A DNA stretch of 64,000 nucleotides from Trochalopteron elliotii (lineage: Eukaryota > Chordata > Aves > Passeriformes > Leiothrichidae): assembly GCA_024734555.1 (NCBI GenBank), contig JANPWX010019815.1, forward strand, positions 310,001-374,000, given 5' to 3'. The notes under the pieces are model-generated. The model saw only the letters and a program-made list of their open reading frames with translations. It had not been told where the DNA came from and did no database searches. A program made the translations under genes and the position numbers. Below, piece after piece: positions 1 to 15,053 of this stretch. Each line of letters starts with the position of its first letter. Within the stretch, counting starts at the first letter, position 1.

Positions 1-3000
1 TAAGTTGTTCCTGACATACATAACAGCCTGAACAAGATCTCCTTCTGCCCCCTCAGAGTGAAAAATCTCATTTGTCCATGGCAATGTTGTGCAGCAACTC
101 AAATGGGGAAAGAAAACATCACCCTATTACATCTTCTCAAAAATGTAGCTGTGACTGATTCCTCATCGCTATGCACCATGTAATTTTGTAGCAGCCATTT
201 TGTTTGCCATCTTGCAAGAGTCTTTTCTCCATCTGTAGAAAGAGATGGCAGGGCAAGTCAGGGCCGAACATCTTGCTCTTCTCAGGGACCAGAAGTCTGA
301 CATGATTATCAAGCCTAAGAGACTTCTTGTTAGGAAGGTACCGCATGGCTTGCCTCCCACAGACACCACATCTTCTATACTTGTTTGGAACTGGAAACTC
401 ATCTATGGTACATTAGTGGCCAGAGATGAAGGGCTTGTCTCTTTCTTCCCACTTTTTCCTCTTGTATCCTGTTATTTTGAGAATACAAGAGAATACATAC
501 ACTTAAGAATCAAATCTACTACCACCCTGGTAGCACAGCTCTATAGAGGCCCTCTTACAGATTGCTATTTGTAACAGAATAAAGCTTTCATTGTTTTTAC
601 TTAAGGTTGATGAGCTTTTAAAAATCAGCATGTTACCTGCTAGGTTGCAAAATATGTCTTGTTCACATGACTCGATTGCCCAAATAGCAAGGGCTGTTGG
701 ATTTGTTCAGACCTAAGTGTTTGGGCACTATTATTTTTGCAGTAAGCTCACAAAAGGACACAAGGGCCAGAGCTGTCTAATAATTGTTGAAACACCTCAG
801 CAGCACAACTGCCATGATGATCCCAGGCCTAATGGTGTTCTGGTTACATGACTGATTCCTGCATGGTCTAGATCCAATTCTCAGACCACAAGCAGGCTGT
901 TAAATTTTGCTAGCCACTAAAGGGTTAAGTAAAGCTCATGCACAGAGACAACAGAAAGATTTATTTCAGAGTAGAAAGCTTCTCAATCCAAGACTAAGCC
1001 AGGCATAATCTTCTTCATCAGTGTGCCTTACTGAGGTACATCAGGTCACAGTCAAAACCAGAAAACAGTCCTTTGGTTTCTTTTACAAACCAACTGTCTT
1101 TTCACAGAGTATCTTCTCTGAGTTGCCAGTGTTGAACTGTTTTATATAAGAGAGACAGAATACCATGGACTGCAGCACAGTTTTAGTCTGCAATATCCAT
1201 TAATTGACTACATTTCCTGAAGGCCCAAATTTTCTCTTAAACTATGGCCTCAGCTATCATTTGGCTGAGGACATCTCTGCTCTTGTGGAGTGGTTGAGGA
1301 CACTCCACATGGTGGAGTTATTGCTCAGGTCTGCAGAAACAGCTAAGTAATACACCCCTGACTCACCTCTGCTTTTAGATCAGATGCAGAGACTTCTCAA
1401 GGTGATGAATAGAGAGACTTTAGCATCAGAAGAAAGAGGACAAGCTTACAGCTGTTTAAGCCTGGCACAAGCAAGCTGCAGAGGACTAGAGCAGAGCCAG
1501 AAAAGGTAACATCTCTCTGGATCCCTAGCATAAACACTTGTCCAGCTCCTAAACAGAGTGCTCCTGTCTTCGTACAAGAGAGCACAGTCCTGTCCTGAGC
1601 AGCCACAGACACATGGCAGCAATATGGGATGAGGGAGAGAGAAGCTCAGATCCTTGCTCTAATGGGTTTGCATGAGGTACAGGACAGCAACTTTGGCCTT
1701 CCTTTCTCAAAGTGAAAAATAGCACTTCATTCACTAGCTTACTGATTACTCCAACACAGGGTTCTAAATTTTCCCTGCTGGAGCTGCTCTTTGCAGGTTA
1801 CTGTAGGTGCCTTAGCTCTTTTAAGGTAAAAGGCTTTTGCAAATAGACAGGCTGCAAGTTGAAACCGGCAGCTGTGCAGCCTGCCTTCTACTCGCAATTC
1901 AGTACTTTTCCCCCCAAGATGCTGTGGTTGTATTTTGCAGATCCTCTGCTGGAGTGTTGTTTTTTTGCTGCTGTTCTCATGGTCTTGCAGCCTTCACTCT
2001 GTGCTGTGCTGGGCTCCCGTAGAAAGTGACTGCCACAAATCTGAGAGTTCTGCCTGCTTTCCCCATTTTTCCCTGCCTGTGGTTGCTTTGGTTTATACTT
2101 GGGAGGCCATTTTATGTAAGCACAAAGGTCAACAAACAGGTAGTGCGCAACAGTGACACCTGAGCAAGGTGTGCTTTAGTGTGCATGGCACCCCGTAAGC
2201 AGAGAGTACCAGGGGGGAAACTGTGTGACTAACGAAACACTCTATGATTGTGGTGAAGTATTACAGGGGATCACCTGCTGCCCTGGAGATAAAATCAGGA
2301 AGAAGACACTTGACTCTCCATTGCCTCTTTCCCAGCTGGCTGCCAGAGAGGTTTTTCTTGCCTTTCCTTTCTTTTTGTCTCATTCAAATATTATTTTCCC
2401 CCAAAAGTAACATCTGCCATAACAGTCCATACCTGTGAAAAGCTACAGCGCCTGCTAATAGCTGTGCCTCTGTTTCAACATGCTTTGTGCAGCATGTTCT
2501 ATGATGTATAAATGACAAAGCCAGCAAAATGACAGTCCTTGGGTAAGGCCTTATCCAGCAGACACTGCACTCATTGTTAAACATGGACATGGATTCAGTT
2601 TCAGTTCTTGAATTCCACTGCTGCCTGCAGAGCAGCAAGTATAGTCTGTGAGACAGTAGGTGATCCCTGAGGGTCCCTGGGGCTCCCACTGCGTGAACAG
2701 TTGTGCTGGAAACCTCCATGCCTAGATCAGTGAGATTAGGATGCCTGAATGTGCTTAGAAAATTGTATGTGCCTGGCTGAAGGAGCACCAGGCAGGCAGT
2801 CTGATGACTAGAAGTTCTAAGCAGTGTTTTCATTCCCATGATAGAGTGGCAACTGATGTGGGTTGCTACAGCAGATGCAGTAACACAAGCCGGTTGTGAT
2901 TGCTTTTTAACCATGGCCCAGTAAACCTGCTAGAATATCATTGATCAGCCAGACAAAGATCATTAAGTACAAGGGGTCCACAAAACACTGCTGCTATCAC

Positions 3001-6000
3001 TGCTGTGTGGGGGTGTTACTTGCTCTCCTGTAAGGAAGGCTTGTGTTTGGGTATGTGAGTGTCCAGCTGGAAAGACTGAGAGCTGCTGGGCAGCAGTCAC
3101 TTTGTCTGATTGAATGAACACCACTGTTTTGATGAGCTCTGTTTCCAGTGTTACTGTGATTATGGTTTAATTGCTTGTATTTTGTCACAGGCATTTTTCA
3201 TGGGTTAGGCATTTGATTTCCACACAGTCATTAAACCCATGCTCTGGCTCCAGAATGCTCTGTCCTTCCACTGACCTTTTGGCTTGCTGAGCCTACAGGG
3301 TTAAGGTGTTGGAAGAGACATGATTTTGGAAAAAATAGGCAGCTTGTTCCACAGTGGGTAGGAACCATCAGAGGCTTCATAGGTGTCAGACAAGCACAGC
3401 AAACAGATGATGTTAGCTCCAGATAATGAGACAAAAAGGACTCACATCTGTTAAGAAATGCTCAGGGCCAGCTTCTGACACCCTGTGAGTATCCTGACTG
3501 CCTTACTTATGCATGTGTGGACTTGGAAAAGATACTGGCAGTATTTTCATCAGGAGGTACTCCTGTCAGGGGGGAATGGAGTGGTCTGGGCCGAAGTGCT
3601 ACTAAAGTGCGAATGCTCCAGAAGTGCTGGGAGCCAGCATTGTCTAAAGGATTAGTACAGTAATTAACAGGCTCTCTATAAACACCTCTGAACTTCCAGA
3701 AGTTCAGCTTTAATGACCTCACTCCAGAGGCTGAGGTTTCCTGGCTAGACTACAGCCAATAGAGGTTATTTGAACTTTATACTGTTCAGCTAGGTAGTGC
3801 AATGATTTCAAAAACAGGAGTTTCCCTCATCACAGCATTACAGCACAGGATATGCCTGTATGTTCCAGTGTGTATCTGCACTTTGTTACTGAGGCCAGCC
3901 TAGATTTCCAAGGATCCAGAAAAGCATCAGGCTAGCTTTGGGAGTTGTTATGCCGGCACTGCCACTGGAATATGAAAATGGGCTTCAGGAGGTCTCAGGA
4001 TTCAATGCAACATTCAACTGGGGCTTTTCTCGACTGCACAGTACTTGCCTGTTTCTTCTACATCACACCTGTCCCTGGCATCCTGGCAGGTCTGTGACCC
4101 ATTCTGGGAGTGTCTTGTATTCCTCTCTCAGCAAATTGCTCGAGAAGCAACATGGCAGTGAGGCAACCTCACAGTTACTGCTGGGTGCCCACAGCTCTCT
4201 TTCATCAGGTGGTGGATGCCATCTGAAGCATGGCTCAGGACCGAGGCATCCTGAAACCTGCCACTGAGCATCCCTTTCCAGCTCCCCCAGGCAGGTAGGC
4301 AGGCAGCAGGGGCGTTGTCGTTGCCCTGTGCTCCCCTCTCGGATCTGCTTTGAGCAGACCTCCTCTCAGAAAGGAACCATGTGACAAGAGGTCAGACACC
4401 ACCTGGTTTTGGGTTTTAAGAGAAGTTGTCCCTGTTCTGACCAGGAGAGATAGCATTGCTAATGCTCCTGCAGGGCTCAGGGCAGGCCTCTGCTTATTGC
4501 TTGAGTGAATTCTCCAGCCCTCCCCAGCAATGGTCCCCTTCCCCCTCCTATTCTCTTAACCTTTGATTGGTGGCTCTTTGTCCCAGATCAATGGCTAGCA
4601 GTGTCCTTCTGTGTTTCATTCTCCCTGTCCCATTTTTCTGTCCCATTCTCAAACCTCTTGGATTGCAGCAAGAAACATGCACAGTTGGACTTGGAGTTGG
4701 GGCAGCAGGCAAAGCCCATCCCAGCTTTCTGGCTGTAAACAGAGGGTGCACATGCAGAATGGCTGCCCCATGCTCCCATGCTGTCCTGTTGTCTTCCAGG
4801 TGCTATCTCTGCCTTCTATCCATCCACAGGCAATGGTGACCAGGAAAAGTATGACTGGTCTTGGGTTTAAGCAGTCTATCCTTCTTAACCCAACCCCGTA
4901 GTCTTTTCCTCTCTGCCTTTCCCTGTCTCTCTTTCTCTTCTCCTCTCCCCAGGCTCATCTGTTCAGGATGCCCTTCCTAAATGGCTGTGGGGTAGGCTGG
5001 ATGAGCCCAGGGGGAGAGGTAATGAGCCTGCCAGCTCTTCCAGGTGCTGTCCTTCTGTCATGCTGTTGGGGTCTGCCAGCAGGACAGCTGGTACCCTGAG
5101 CTGTACAAAGCAGCCTGAGATAGTTAGCACAGAGTCTGTCATCTTGTGCCTGAGGGTGAATGCAAGAAGAGTGAAGGGGAGGGAATACCTCTCCCCACTG
5201 TGCACCTCTTAGAAAGAAAAACAGTTTGTTATGATGCCAGAGCACCAACCATGTTATTGCTTAATTTGCCTTTCAGGCTTTTTGCAAGGCTTACATTATA
5301 GCCTTTCAGTTCAGACCCATATGTTATCAGCTGCTAAAACGACTAATCTGAAAAATATCTGACACCGTAACTGAGCTGCTGAAACAGTTTAAACAGATAC
5401 ACCATGCTTCTGTTAACACACATAGACACCCATAAAAATACTAGTCACACAAGTAGATAGATATTTTTCTGCTCCTGAAACCAAACATTATGCCCAGTTT
5501 TGGGAGAGATGTCATCCTGAAACATGGAAATAAATGTGGGTTTTCTGAAAAATAAGAATAGATGAAAAGTACCCTTGAAAATCTAGGTCAAAATTGACTC
5601 CTTCACCTACCTGATCATGTACTCCATCTGGGCTGTAGAAAATGGCCAATGTTTGATTGATGCTTTGCATACAAGTGCGAGTCCAGCCCTTCAAGGTATT
5701 CACAGCTAATACCAAAGGCTGGGTAAAATTGTCTGGAGTTTGTGACCCTGTCAGACTCCACTCCCACTGACCCTGACATCATGGTGGATGACATGTCTGC
5801 ATTTTTGTTGTTTCTTTGCCCTTCTGTTTTGTCATGAGCACAGGAGACTTTTTGGGCTTTATATTTGGACTTGTGTCTTCCCTCTGGTCAGCACACTTAT
5901 TTGTTAACTCCTTTACTGTACACATCATCCCTGCACTGTACATCCCAAAACCCCATTTGGGAGGTGCCACCAAGCTTCTTTTCTGTATTTGTATTCCAGG

Positions 6001-9000
6001 CACCAGCTCAGGATATTAGGGTGATTAATCAAAAGGATGAAGTTGACTTCAGTCCTCTGATGTGAAAAGGAACCCCTTGACTGGGTTTCCTGCATAAAAT
6101 ATGTCAGCCTAGGAGTAGATGACATAGCATTTTCACCTATAAACTGCTGGTCCAGTCCTGGAAGGGAAGAGCTGTGTAGCTGGCCGTAGATACTCTATTT
6201 TGAATAGACTGGGTCTATTCAAGGCTGGAAGAGAATATTCCCATCCACTTGAAGTGCCTCATCCTGAAGTCCCTGAGTGACAGACCAGGTATGGGCAGAT
6301 GCAAGGCAGCACAGTGCATGCTGGATAAAGCAGACCCATCCCAGGCACTGGAGGGATGTCTAAAAAGAAATTGCATATTTGAAGAAGATAACTGAATCCA
6401 ATCCTTCCAGAAGCTCCTAGAGCAGATGTCTTGGCCGAAGCTGAGTCAGTGTTCTTGAAATAATTTTTTATTGCCTTCCATTAAGCAGCCTGAGAAAGCC
6501 GACATGGCTAAACCCTACTTTTCCAGTCTCTCTGCCTCCTTTTAGTATGTCTTTTTTATGTGAGACTTTGAGGCAAACAGATCTTTGTCTGCTGGCCTCA
6601 GCATTACTGGGTTGAATACTGAATAATTTCCACAATCCATATGTGTGCCGTCTGCTTTTATACAGTCAGAACAGTGCCACTTGAGCAATACACCCAAGAA
6701 AACATTTACTATAGCTGGTAAACAGGTTAAATACTCGAGATGTAACAAACCTCTTTCTAAAGATCTTGTTAATTTCAAAATTAATCATCAAAGACTGGGT
6801 ACCTCCCAGCATAAGACAGAATCAAGAGGCTACAGGGACTTAGTTGCAACTGAGACTATACTTTGGTTTTCCTTTTATTTTGTCCATAACTTCTGGAAAC
6901 CCTTTCCTACCGCATTAATTTAGCCTTCAGCACACTTAATCTGAAATTGACTTTGCCTGCCCTCTTACAGAGTTTTTAAATGCCTGAATAGCACTGGATA
7001 GGATAGATCAGCATTAAAGCGAGACCAGCAATCTGATCAAATTTCTGGCTTACTCTCATTGCCTACAGCAACACTGTCTACCCATCCAGAAAATGACTTT
7101 CTAAGGAGCTGCACTTCAATGCACAGTTTGACTCAAAAAGAAAGATTAATTAACCTCCTTGAGTTTTACCTTGCTTAGGCTATTTCCCACTTCCAGAAGA
7201 GTCTTTTATTTTTCTTCCAATTGCATGGAAACCAGAATTTAACAGCTCCCGCAGCTGAAAAAGAAACCAGACAATACATTTCAACATGATTAAGGCCTTT
7301 AGGTTTTCTTTTTCTAAGTGCAGTTTCAAGGGAAAAACTCTTAGAATTGCAGGTATGTCTTTAACAGGTGTTTTTAATGAAAAAAGTTGCAACAACTAGG
7401 GAAGAAGACACTTTCTACTCCATTTTGTGCAAACTAAGGTAGGGAAGCAATAGAGTGTCAACGTTTTAGAGCAGCCTCCCCCAGCATGTTACCTTGCCTG
7501 GGTCAAATTGTTAACAGAGAGTTTTTAGTAACTGTAGCTACAACTAGTATCAGATATAAATGCTGCTGGGCTCCTTCTTGTGAGAAGGCGTACTGCTTCA
7601 GTAACTGTGGGAGACACAGGTTGTTAACAGATATGGCCAAGGGGCAAGGCGTGCCACTGAAGAACTGTCTGCCTTGGTCTATCTTCACCTTTCACAGTGC
7701 CTGCACTTGATTCAGCTTTCACAGTGCCTTTAGGTCCCGTTCAGCTGGACCACTCTTTTCCTTGTGCTCCTTCCTCCTAATGTAAGAGAACTTCTCTGGC
7801 CATATATGCCACTTTGTTTTTCATCTGTGAATAACTGCAAAGGGATGATGGTCTGTGAGAGCCTTGCTGAGCCTCTGGACTGAGGCATGGCCCATCCTAC
7901 AGGCCATGTCACAGAAGTGACAAAAGCGGCACTGCCAAAATTCAACCTGATAATTATTGTCAATCCTTGCAAGAAGGCCACAGCACACTGTGAAAAACCC
8001 AGTTTATCAACTCCCAGAGTCCTGTGGGGCAGCAAGAAAATGCTACTTGCTAATCCCTCTGCAGGGACAAAATCACAGTCCTCTGCAGGTGAAAAGCTGC
8101 ATTGACTGGGATAAAGTGTCGCAAGACAGAAGCAATGCTTTTCTCAGAAGGTGCTTTGGCTGCAGCCACGCTGGAATTAAGCTGAGATCTCAGAGAAATT
8201 AGATGGGCAAAAGATCAAAAGGCAAAACTTTGTCCCCATCTGTGTGCAAGAAACAGCATGTTGTTTTCTAGCGTGCTTTTGTGGTCCTAGGGTGGGGGTG
8301 GAATTAGAACCAAAGAAACCAGGACAAACATCAGACTGAGGATTAGGCTCAGCACTTAGGTAGTGTTTTGGAAGATGAGTGTGTTTCTACTCAGAAATGT
8401 CAGGTATGCAGGAATGCTCCAGTGAGTACTGTTCAGATGTGGCACAGGCCTGCTGACTGGCACAATGCCTGGGAGTTATTAGTGGACAGCCATATAAACA
8501 TACCCCAGCCAATGAGTTAAGTCACTCTTTGTCCCTTCATAAAGTAAATGAGGAAAGGCTTCAATTTCTGGAAGCCTACTGCTATTAATTGCTGAAATCC
8601 ATTGTAATTTTGTTTCTGCTGTGGAGGGTCTCAGTGCCAGGAGGGAAGCAGACCTGTTCCTGCAGTGTGGCAGACTGCCTTACTGACTGTTTTGTTTCAC
8701 ATTTATTTTCCTCCAGTCCTGATCACACAGGCGTAACTTCTGTCATGCTGTTTCTGGCCACTGTGCATAATTGTTTTCAATGGACAAGAAAACGGCTTCT
8801 TCTTCAACAGCAACCTTGTATCTAATGAAGCTGGATAATGCAATAGTTCTACATGTCTTGTTCCTCCTTGTAGTGCTCGCTCTTGATGTCCAGCATATGT
8901 GCCCCTGTTAACACAGGAGATAGGTGAGATGACTGCTGTGCACAACCTATCTAGAACTAGTTTTCTATGAAATAATCAAAGTGCTTGTTCTGTCCTGGGA

Positions 9001-12000
9001 CACTGCACTCTGGCTGCAGCATGTAGGTGTTAGGGAAACAAGGTTCTTATGTGAGTTCAAAACAGAGCTGCAAGTCCCAGCTATTCAGCCCAAAGACCCA
9101 TGGTGCTGTCCCTAACAGGGGTGGGGTATTCCTAAGTGTTAGAGCTATGCTGAAATTTTGCTCTCTCTCTCATCAGCAAGAAATTTATGTCACTTGTTTT
9201 CAGTTATGCGTTCTGAACTGATCCTGCCTTTCTTCCCCAAAGGTCCTAAATACTCACTACTGGTCAGCTTCTTGCTCTATTCCACATGGAGACATCCAAG
9301 CAGAATTACTAGGTAGACAATAGAAAATGGGAGCATCAGAGAGATGATCTTTGCTTCCCTGTCTTTGAAACTGGTCAGAGCCTATTTCACATGAACTCTA
9401 GAAAGTCATCTTCTGAGGACCAGACATCATGGAACAAAACTGTGTTACTGACCACTCCAAGCAGCTTTGTTGGCTTTCAGCCACTAGCAGAGATATTTTC
9501 CTCTCCTTTTCTTGTAATGTCACCAGGGTCAGATAGATTTCTTTTCTGGGGTAATTTCAAGTACCGGGACATTGCATAGGATTGATATTTCATTCTTCAA
9601 ACAGGCCATTTGCAGCTGAAACCTCCTGCAAATTAGCTGAGAAAAAACCCTAAAGTATCGTAACAAACTTCAGCTCTTACAAGGTTATGTACTACATTGC
9701 ACTGTGACATTATCACTGTCACTTACGAATAGAATTACCAATCCTGTTTTTAATCCCAGATATTGAATTAGTGATTATTATTAGCAAAACAGCTTCCAGA
9801 CCTTTGCAGCTTTGTGATTGAAGGCAGGGAATATACATTATCTTTTGAGATGCTTCAGAGTGCTCATCTGCGCAGTAAAACTGTGGTGATACTAAGGCTA
9901 ATCAGCACATGCAAATCAGGGCTGTGATCCTTGTAGAAAGTTTTCTGCTCCAGGGCAAATTATTACTCTTCAAAGACCAAGAAGGGCAGCAATGTTTCTC
10001 TTGGGAAAGGCACATGTGAAGACTCCATGCATTTAACCCAATTCTTTTCACTTCTGTGTTAAAAGTGAACAACTTTTTTTCTTTAGAGATGAACAAAAGC
10101 ATTAATGATTGGTAGGTAGGATTCTTTTTCCTCAACTACTTGAGAGATTTTGCACTTTCCCAAGCCCCTCCTCCAGAATCTGACCTCAGACACTTTGCTT
10201 GTTTAATGCAGTAATAGAAAAGGCTGTTTCAGAGAGGCAGAATTCAACATATGCAATATAGGCAATTTTGGACTGAGTCAACTATCTTGGTGAGAGAGAT
10301 GGTGTGTAATTTACTAGCCTGGATACAAGAACAAGAATTAGGACCACTGTGTTTAGCCATAGAGATATTTCAGCAATTCCTAGAAATGTCATCTGTTGAG
10401 CACAAGTCTAGCTAAGTAGCCTCGTGGCCAGTGCATGCTTGGCTCTCTGCTGTCACTGCTATTTCACTATCAGCAGCAAAGGGAATATCCTGTCCCCTTA
10501 GAGAGACACCAGCTTGCAAAATCTAGGAGACTCTCACAGAGAGATCAGTTACTAAGAGTTACTAAGGAGTCCTCTGTAAGAGTGAACAGTTGGACGAGTG
10601 CAGTTACGTGCTTTAGGCAAAATAAACATCTTACATGGGCAGTGGATGCTATCTTGCAAGTTCTTGCTATGTAGGTGCAGTGTTCATAGGTGAATGGGAC
10701 AGCTGGTGACAAAACTGCAGTCACTGGACACTCATGTCAAAGCTCAGATGTACAAGGGTGAGGTTCCATGTTGGTAGTGGGTGAGACCATCTGCTGTTGA
10801 GTGCTTTTGCACCCCCTGACTTTGACGGATGCTAACACAGCCCACAGGCTGCAGGTTTCCATTGCATTTCGTCATCTCAGCTCCCACTCACCACCCCTCC
10901 AAGAAATCAGGGAAAACATTTGCTCTTTGGTGCAAGAGATTGTTCAGCTTCTCAGTCACTGGATGCCTCTGTTCTGAAGTAATTCTCACTACCATAGCAG
11001 TCATAGCAGAATATTGACACAGTGTCTGGTTTCAGGCCAATACACAGAAAGTCAAGCTGTGCATTTGTTTCCTCCCCTGGGCTGGAAGGAGCACTACTGA
11101 TATCCTGAGTGTCTCAGCTTGCTTCAGGGCGAAAGCTCTGGCTAGGTGTCTTCAAGCCAAGGGGCTTCCCTGCCAGTGAGGGAGCATTTAACACCCCTGA
11201 AAGCAAGATGCAGCCAAGAATGGCTGACCTTTGGAACCTCCACACATGCCAAGGGCTTGACACACTACAATCCACTCAGCTGTCTGTTTAGAGCAATACT
11301 CTGAAATACTTTTGGAACTCCCGGGGCATCCAGGTCTCTGGGTGACAGACTGCAAGGGGGCTTGAGCCTCTGCTCTGAAATTCAGTATCATCAGTTTCCA
11401 CAGGCAGTATGGTCCATTTCCCATTGCTTGAGTTTGATACGGAGAGTATCTTGCTCAGTGTATGTGACAAAGCTAAATATGGACTCTTTGGCAAGGCTGT
11501 TTATCTTTTACTTCTGAGACAGAACCTCCTAGTATCAGATTTTTTCTTTTCCCTGCTCCCCCCAACTCCCCATAAGCTCTTTTGATTTTTTAAAATCTAA
11601 ACAATGTTGTGCATGCATGTGGAAATGAGGTGGGAAGCAGGCAAAATCATCTTTTTTAGATCCCAAAAAACTTTTCGAAGTGCAGCCTGGAAGCACATGC
11701 TGACAGTGATGATGTGATCCTGGTGAAATACCAAAGAAGAAGCAGAAAGCATGCTGTTCCCCTGCAGCTGAAGACCTACTGCAATCACCTTGGGACCAAG
11801 CTGAGAGCTGTTCTGCTGCTGAGCCAGTACAGCTCTTGTCAGTCAAATGAGGTTGTAAGACAGAAAGTGAAATTTACTAAAAATACCATAGTTTCCACAT
11901 TTGAAGCCCTAAAATGGCAATTTTAAGTAATTATGAGAGGCACAGAAATAATTAGATAAGCTCTGGACTGTATTGGACAGCAAAATAAAGATCTACATGT

Positions 12001-15000
12001 AGAATCACTGAGATAATAATCCTGTTATCTGGACTTTAGGTTACCTGAACTTCAGATCTGTTACCTCAGCAATCAGAGCTTGCAACAGGCCATGTTGGCA
12101 AGCTGGCACTTGGAAATGAAGTTCCCGCATAAGATCCTTACATCCTTTCTGCTATTCCACTGATATGACCCAGAATGTGTGATTTAGTACCATGACAACT
12201 GAGAGGTTGATTATAAAACAGAAAAAAGATAGCTGTAGCCCACCAGTTCTTATTTGGAGTTTTATTACTTTCAGCTTTATTTCATAATCATTAGCCATCA
12301 GATAAATACTGCATGTTTTAGTTGGGTATGATAAGATGGTGTGTGCAGATAACTAACTAAGTTGACTGAATTACAGGGCATTTTTAATTACTAAAATAGT
12401 TCACATATCGCTAGGATGGCATTATTTTGTTTTCTGGAGCTTTGATTAGGGGATGATTTTAAAACAGGATGCTGAATTTCAGGTTCCTGGATTTATACTG
12501 TAGCATTCATCTAAGTGGCTTTTATTTCCTAATTGGCCTTTATTTTTGGATAATTGCTTTCACAGCACTAGTAGTTCCCTTTGCTTTTTCTAGGAATGCT
12601 GCTGTAGGCAATGGTCTTCTCATATACATTGAGCAGATTACTGTGCATTTCTGTGGAGGATCTGACTCACCTCACCCTCAGCTGTGCGGCCTTTAGGATG
12701 AGAAAGGGGAGCACAAGATGGGAACATCCTGAGAATCAGAATACAGGACAAAAATTGCTCTTTCAAAATTGTCTCTCTTTGCCACGTACAGCAGGCCCAA
12801 GACCCACAATTTGGGAATCTTTAGTAACTCTTTTTTTGTTTGTTTGGGACTGAATCCATTGTTTTAGGGTTATTTCCGTGAAATGAGAGGCACATGGTCA
12901 CCTTTTACCCTAGCTGGAGCCCCCTTAATCTACTACTTTGACAGTCCCTTCTCAGCTGTGGACCCATGAAAGCTCCTTCGCAATCTGTGATCCAACTCGT
13001 CCAACTGGGGAAGAAAGAGGCATTCCCTTTCCATATCTTCACAACTGTACAGGACAAATACCATCCTCAATTTTTTCCTCTCTGAGGTGAAAAAGCGTTT
13101 TCTCTTGGATGCAGGCAGTTTTGCAGCTGCTGAATGGCCTTGTTATGACATTTTTTCCTTTCCTGTCACTGAGCATTCACTGAACATCAGGAAATCATTA
13201 CAGAAAATTGAGAGACTGTATGTGTGTGTGTACACATAGAGAATACATCCAACTGATGCAGTAATGTGCCGAGTAAGTTAAAATACCTCCCACACAATAT
13301 CTGGCTTCTGAAGCATGGCTCCAAATTGGCCATTACCAGAGTAATGACTTAATCAGTTGTTAACAATTGCTGCACTCCCTATCAACTGATGTGGATATAA
13401 CCTTGCAAAGACTCCCTTGACACCTCCTCTGCTGCTGTCATCAAATAAGCTGGCCTTATTTCAGGTGTTTTCTATGCACTGCTTCCAGGGCTCCTCTCTA
13501 GTTCCTAAGGCATTACATCCAGTGCAGGGAACTCCTGCTATCCCCAAGGGGGGAAAACCTAAGTGGAAACTTAGCAGCTGCCATTTATGTTAGAAGTGCA
13601 GTTTCCATCTAAAGTTGGTGCTTGGCTACCTTCTGGAGTTAAAACTTTAGAGAGTAAGGTCTAGCTTTCAAGGAAATTAATTCCATTCATGCTGAAGGCT
13701 TTGTCTCTTTGCTGAAGGTTTTGACAGTCCCTGCAATGCTTACAAAGTGCAGCACTCTAAACACCCTCTGGAGTCACCATATTGTGCTCAACCCCAGTGA
13801 CATGACAACCTTTCTAGATGTGCATGGGCTTGATCTTGTTCCAACTCTGCCTTGCTGGAAGATGTGGAACTGTCCTTGTCTTTGGGTATGGAAATGGGAG
13901 CATCAGGAGCATATCAGTGATTTATGACATTTCTCCTGCCAGCCTTAGTCTGGAGACATGTGAAATAATTTTGCAATCAGTAGAACTTTTCTAATGAGAG
14001 CTACTCTGAAATGACTCTAGCTAAAGGTCAGAGCAACAGGTAGAAAAGGCACTCTGGGGTCAGAAATCCATAAGGCTCCGTTTTATTTTTTTTAAGCTAA
14101 AATGAGATTTAGCCCTGAAAGTGCCATTGTCAAGGGTTTGTTTTCACTAAAGAAGAGTTATCAGGCTCATAACCTATGCACAGTCCACGTTGGTTTGCTT
14201 CTGCTGCAGAGGTTAATCATCACCGACTAACTGCAACATCTCAAGGCATTTGAGATGGTTTACTTCCCATCAGTTGTAACTGAGACAGAGAGAATTAACT
14301 TGGGGAATGCATTCTCCAAATCATGTGCTCATAACTGGGTGGAGTTGGCATCTACGAGCATACCCAGCTGTGTGTTGCAGAAATGAAAAGGGTTTGCTTG
14401 ATTTTCCTGTAGCGTTCCCTGATGCCATCTGCTTCCAGACCTTGTGGAAAAGTGCAGAGGCAGAAGCTTGGCAGAGAAAGCCAACAGGATAAAGACAGCA
14501 TGGACTGACAAACAACTTTTGCAAGGACAGACATTTGGGACACACAAGGATATGTTCCCTAAAGCCCTCTTGTCTGTATTAAATGTGTCATGAGGTCCTT
14601 AGTCCTGTTGACTCTGAGTGGTTCTTATGGTACATAATTGCCTCAGGAACCATCTGCCTCTGTCCCATGGAGGGACAGTGGGGATGCCTAAGGAGGGGTC
14701 TGTCCTCTGAAAGCAGTCTATTTCAACAGCCTGCAATGGAAGCACCATCCTTTCCTCCACTGTAGCACTGTGCCATAATGTGCTTGCTTGGGCTGGCTGT
14801 GAGGTGACAAGGCTCTACACAGCTAAGACATTCAGCGAGGCAAATAGCCTAAGCATTCAGCCTTGCAGCCAGAGGATCCCTCCACATAAACAGAAAGACA
14901 GGGAAGTTGCCTGAGGGAAACAGACCACACTGGACCACCAGGTCTTTACTCTCTGTGTTGAGAACCAAGAAAGTGGGATGGTGACAGAAAACCCTTGCCA

Positions 15001-15006
15001 GTCATT
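1..15006. other. Intergenic sequence beyond the NRG1 3' end; no gene recognised
   Basis: No family-recognisable protein, tRNA-like fold or mobile element stands out. Open frames here are short; the longest (176 codons, minus strand, 2,384-2,914) has no recognisable domain or biased composition and is treated as chance. Parts such as about 9,600-9,790 and 12,240-12,440 are AT-rich and unique-looking, as conserved non-coding elements often are, but this cannot be tested here. A short TG run occurs near 13,220. Confidence 0.7.
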
Positions 15007-15053
15007 CACCCCTCCCCGCCCCCCTCCGTCACCCTCCCCCCCTCCATTCTTCT
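15007..15053 (-). repeat. C-rich tract; G-quadruplex-capable on the minus strand
   Basis: The plus strand is CCCCTCCCCGCCCCCCTCC, then GTCACCCTCCCCCCCTCC. The minus strand therefore has five runs of three or more G, with loops of one to seven bases, meeting the usual G-quadruplex pattern. It lies about 4.7 kb beyond the likely NRG1 3' end. Confidence 0.75.

Noticed and set aside
2384..2914. 176-codon minus-strand open frame, the longest outside NRG1
   Set aside because: It has no recognisable domain, signal peptide or splice context, and its composition is like translated non-coding DNA. A frame of this size can occur by chance in 64 kb.
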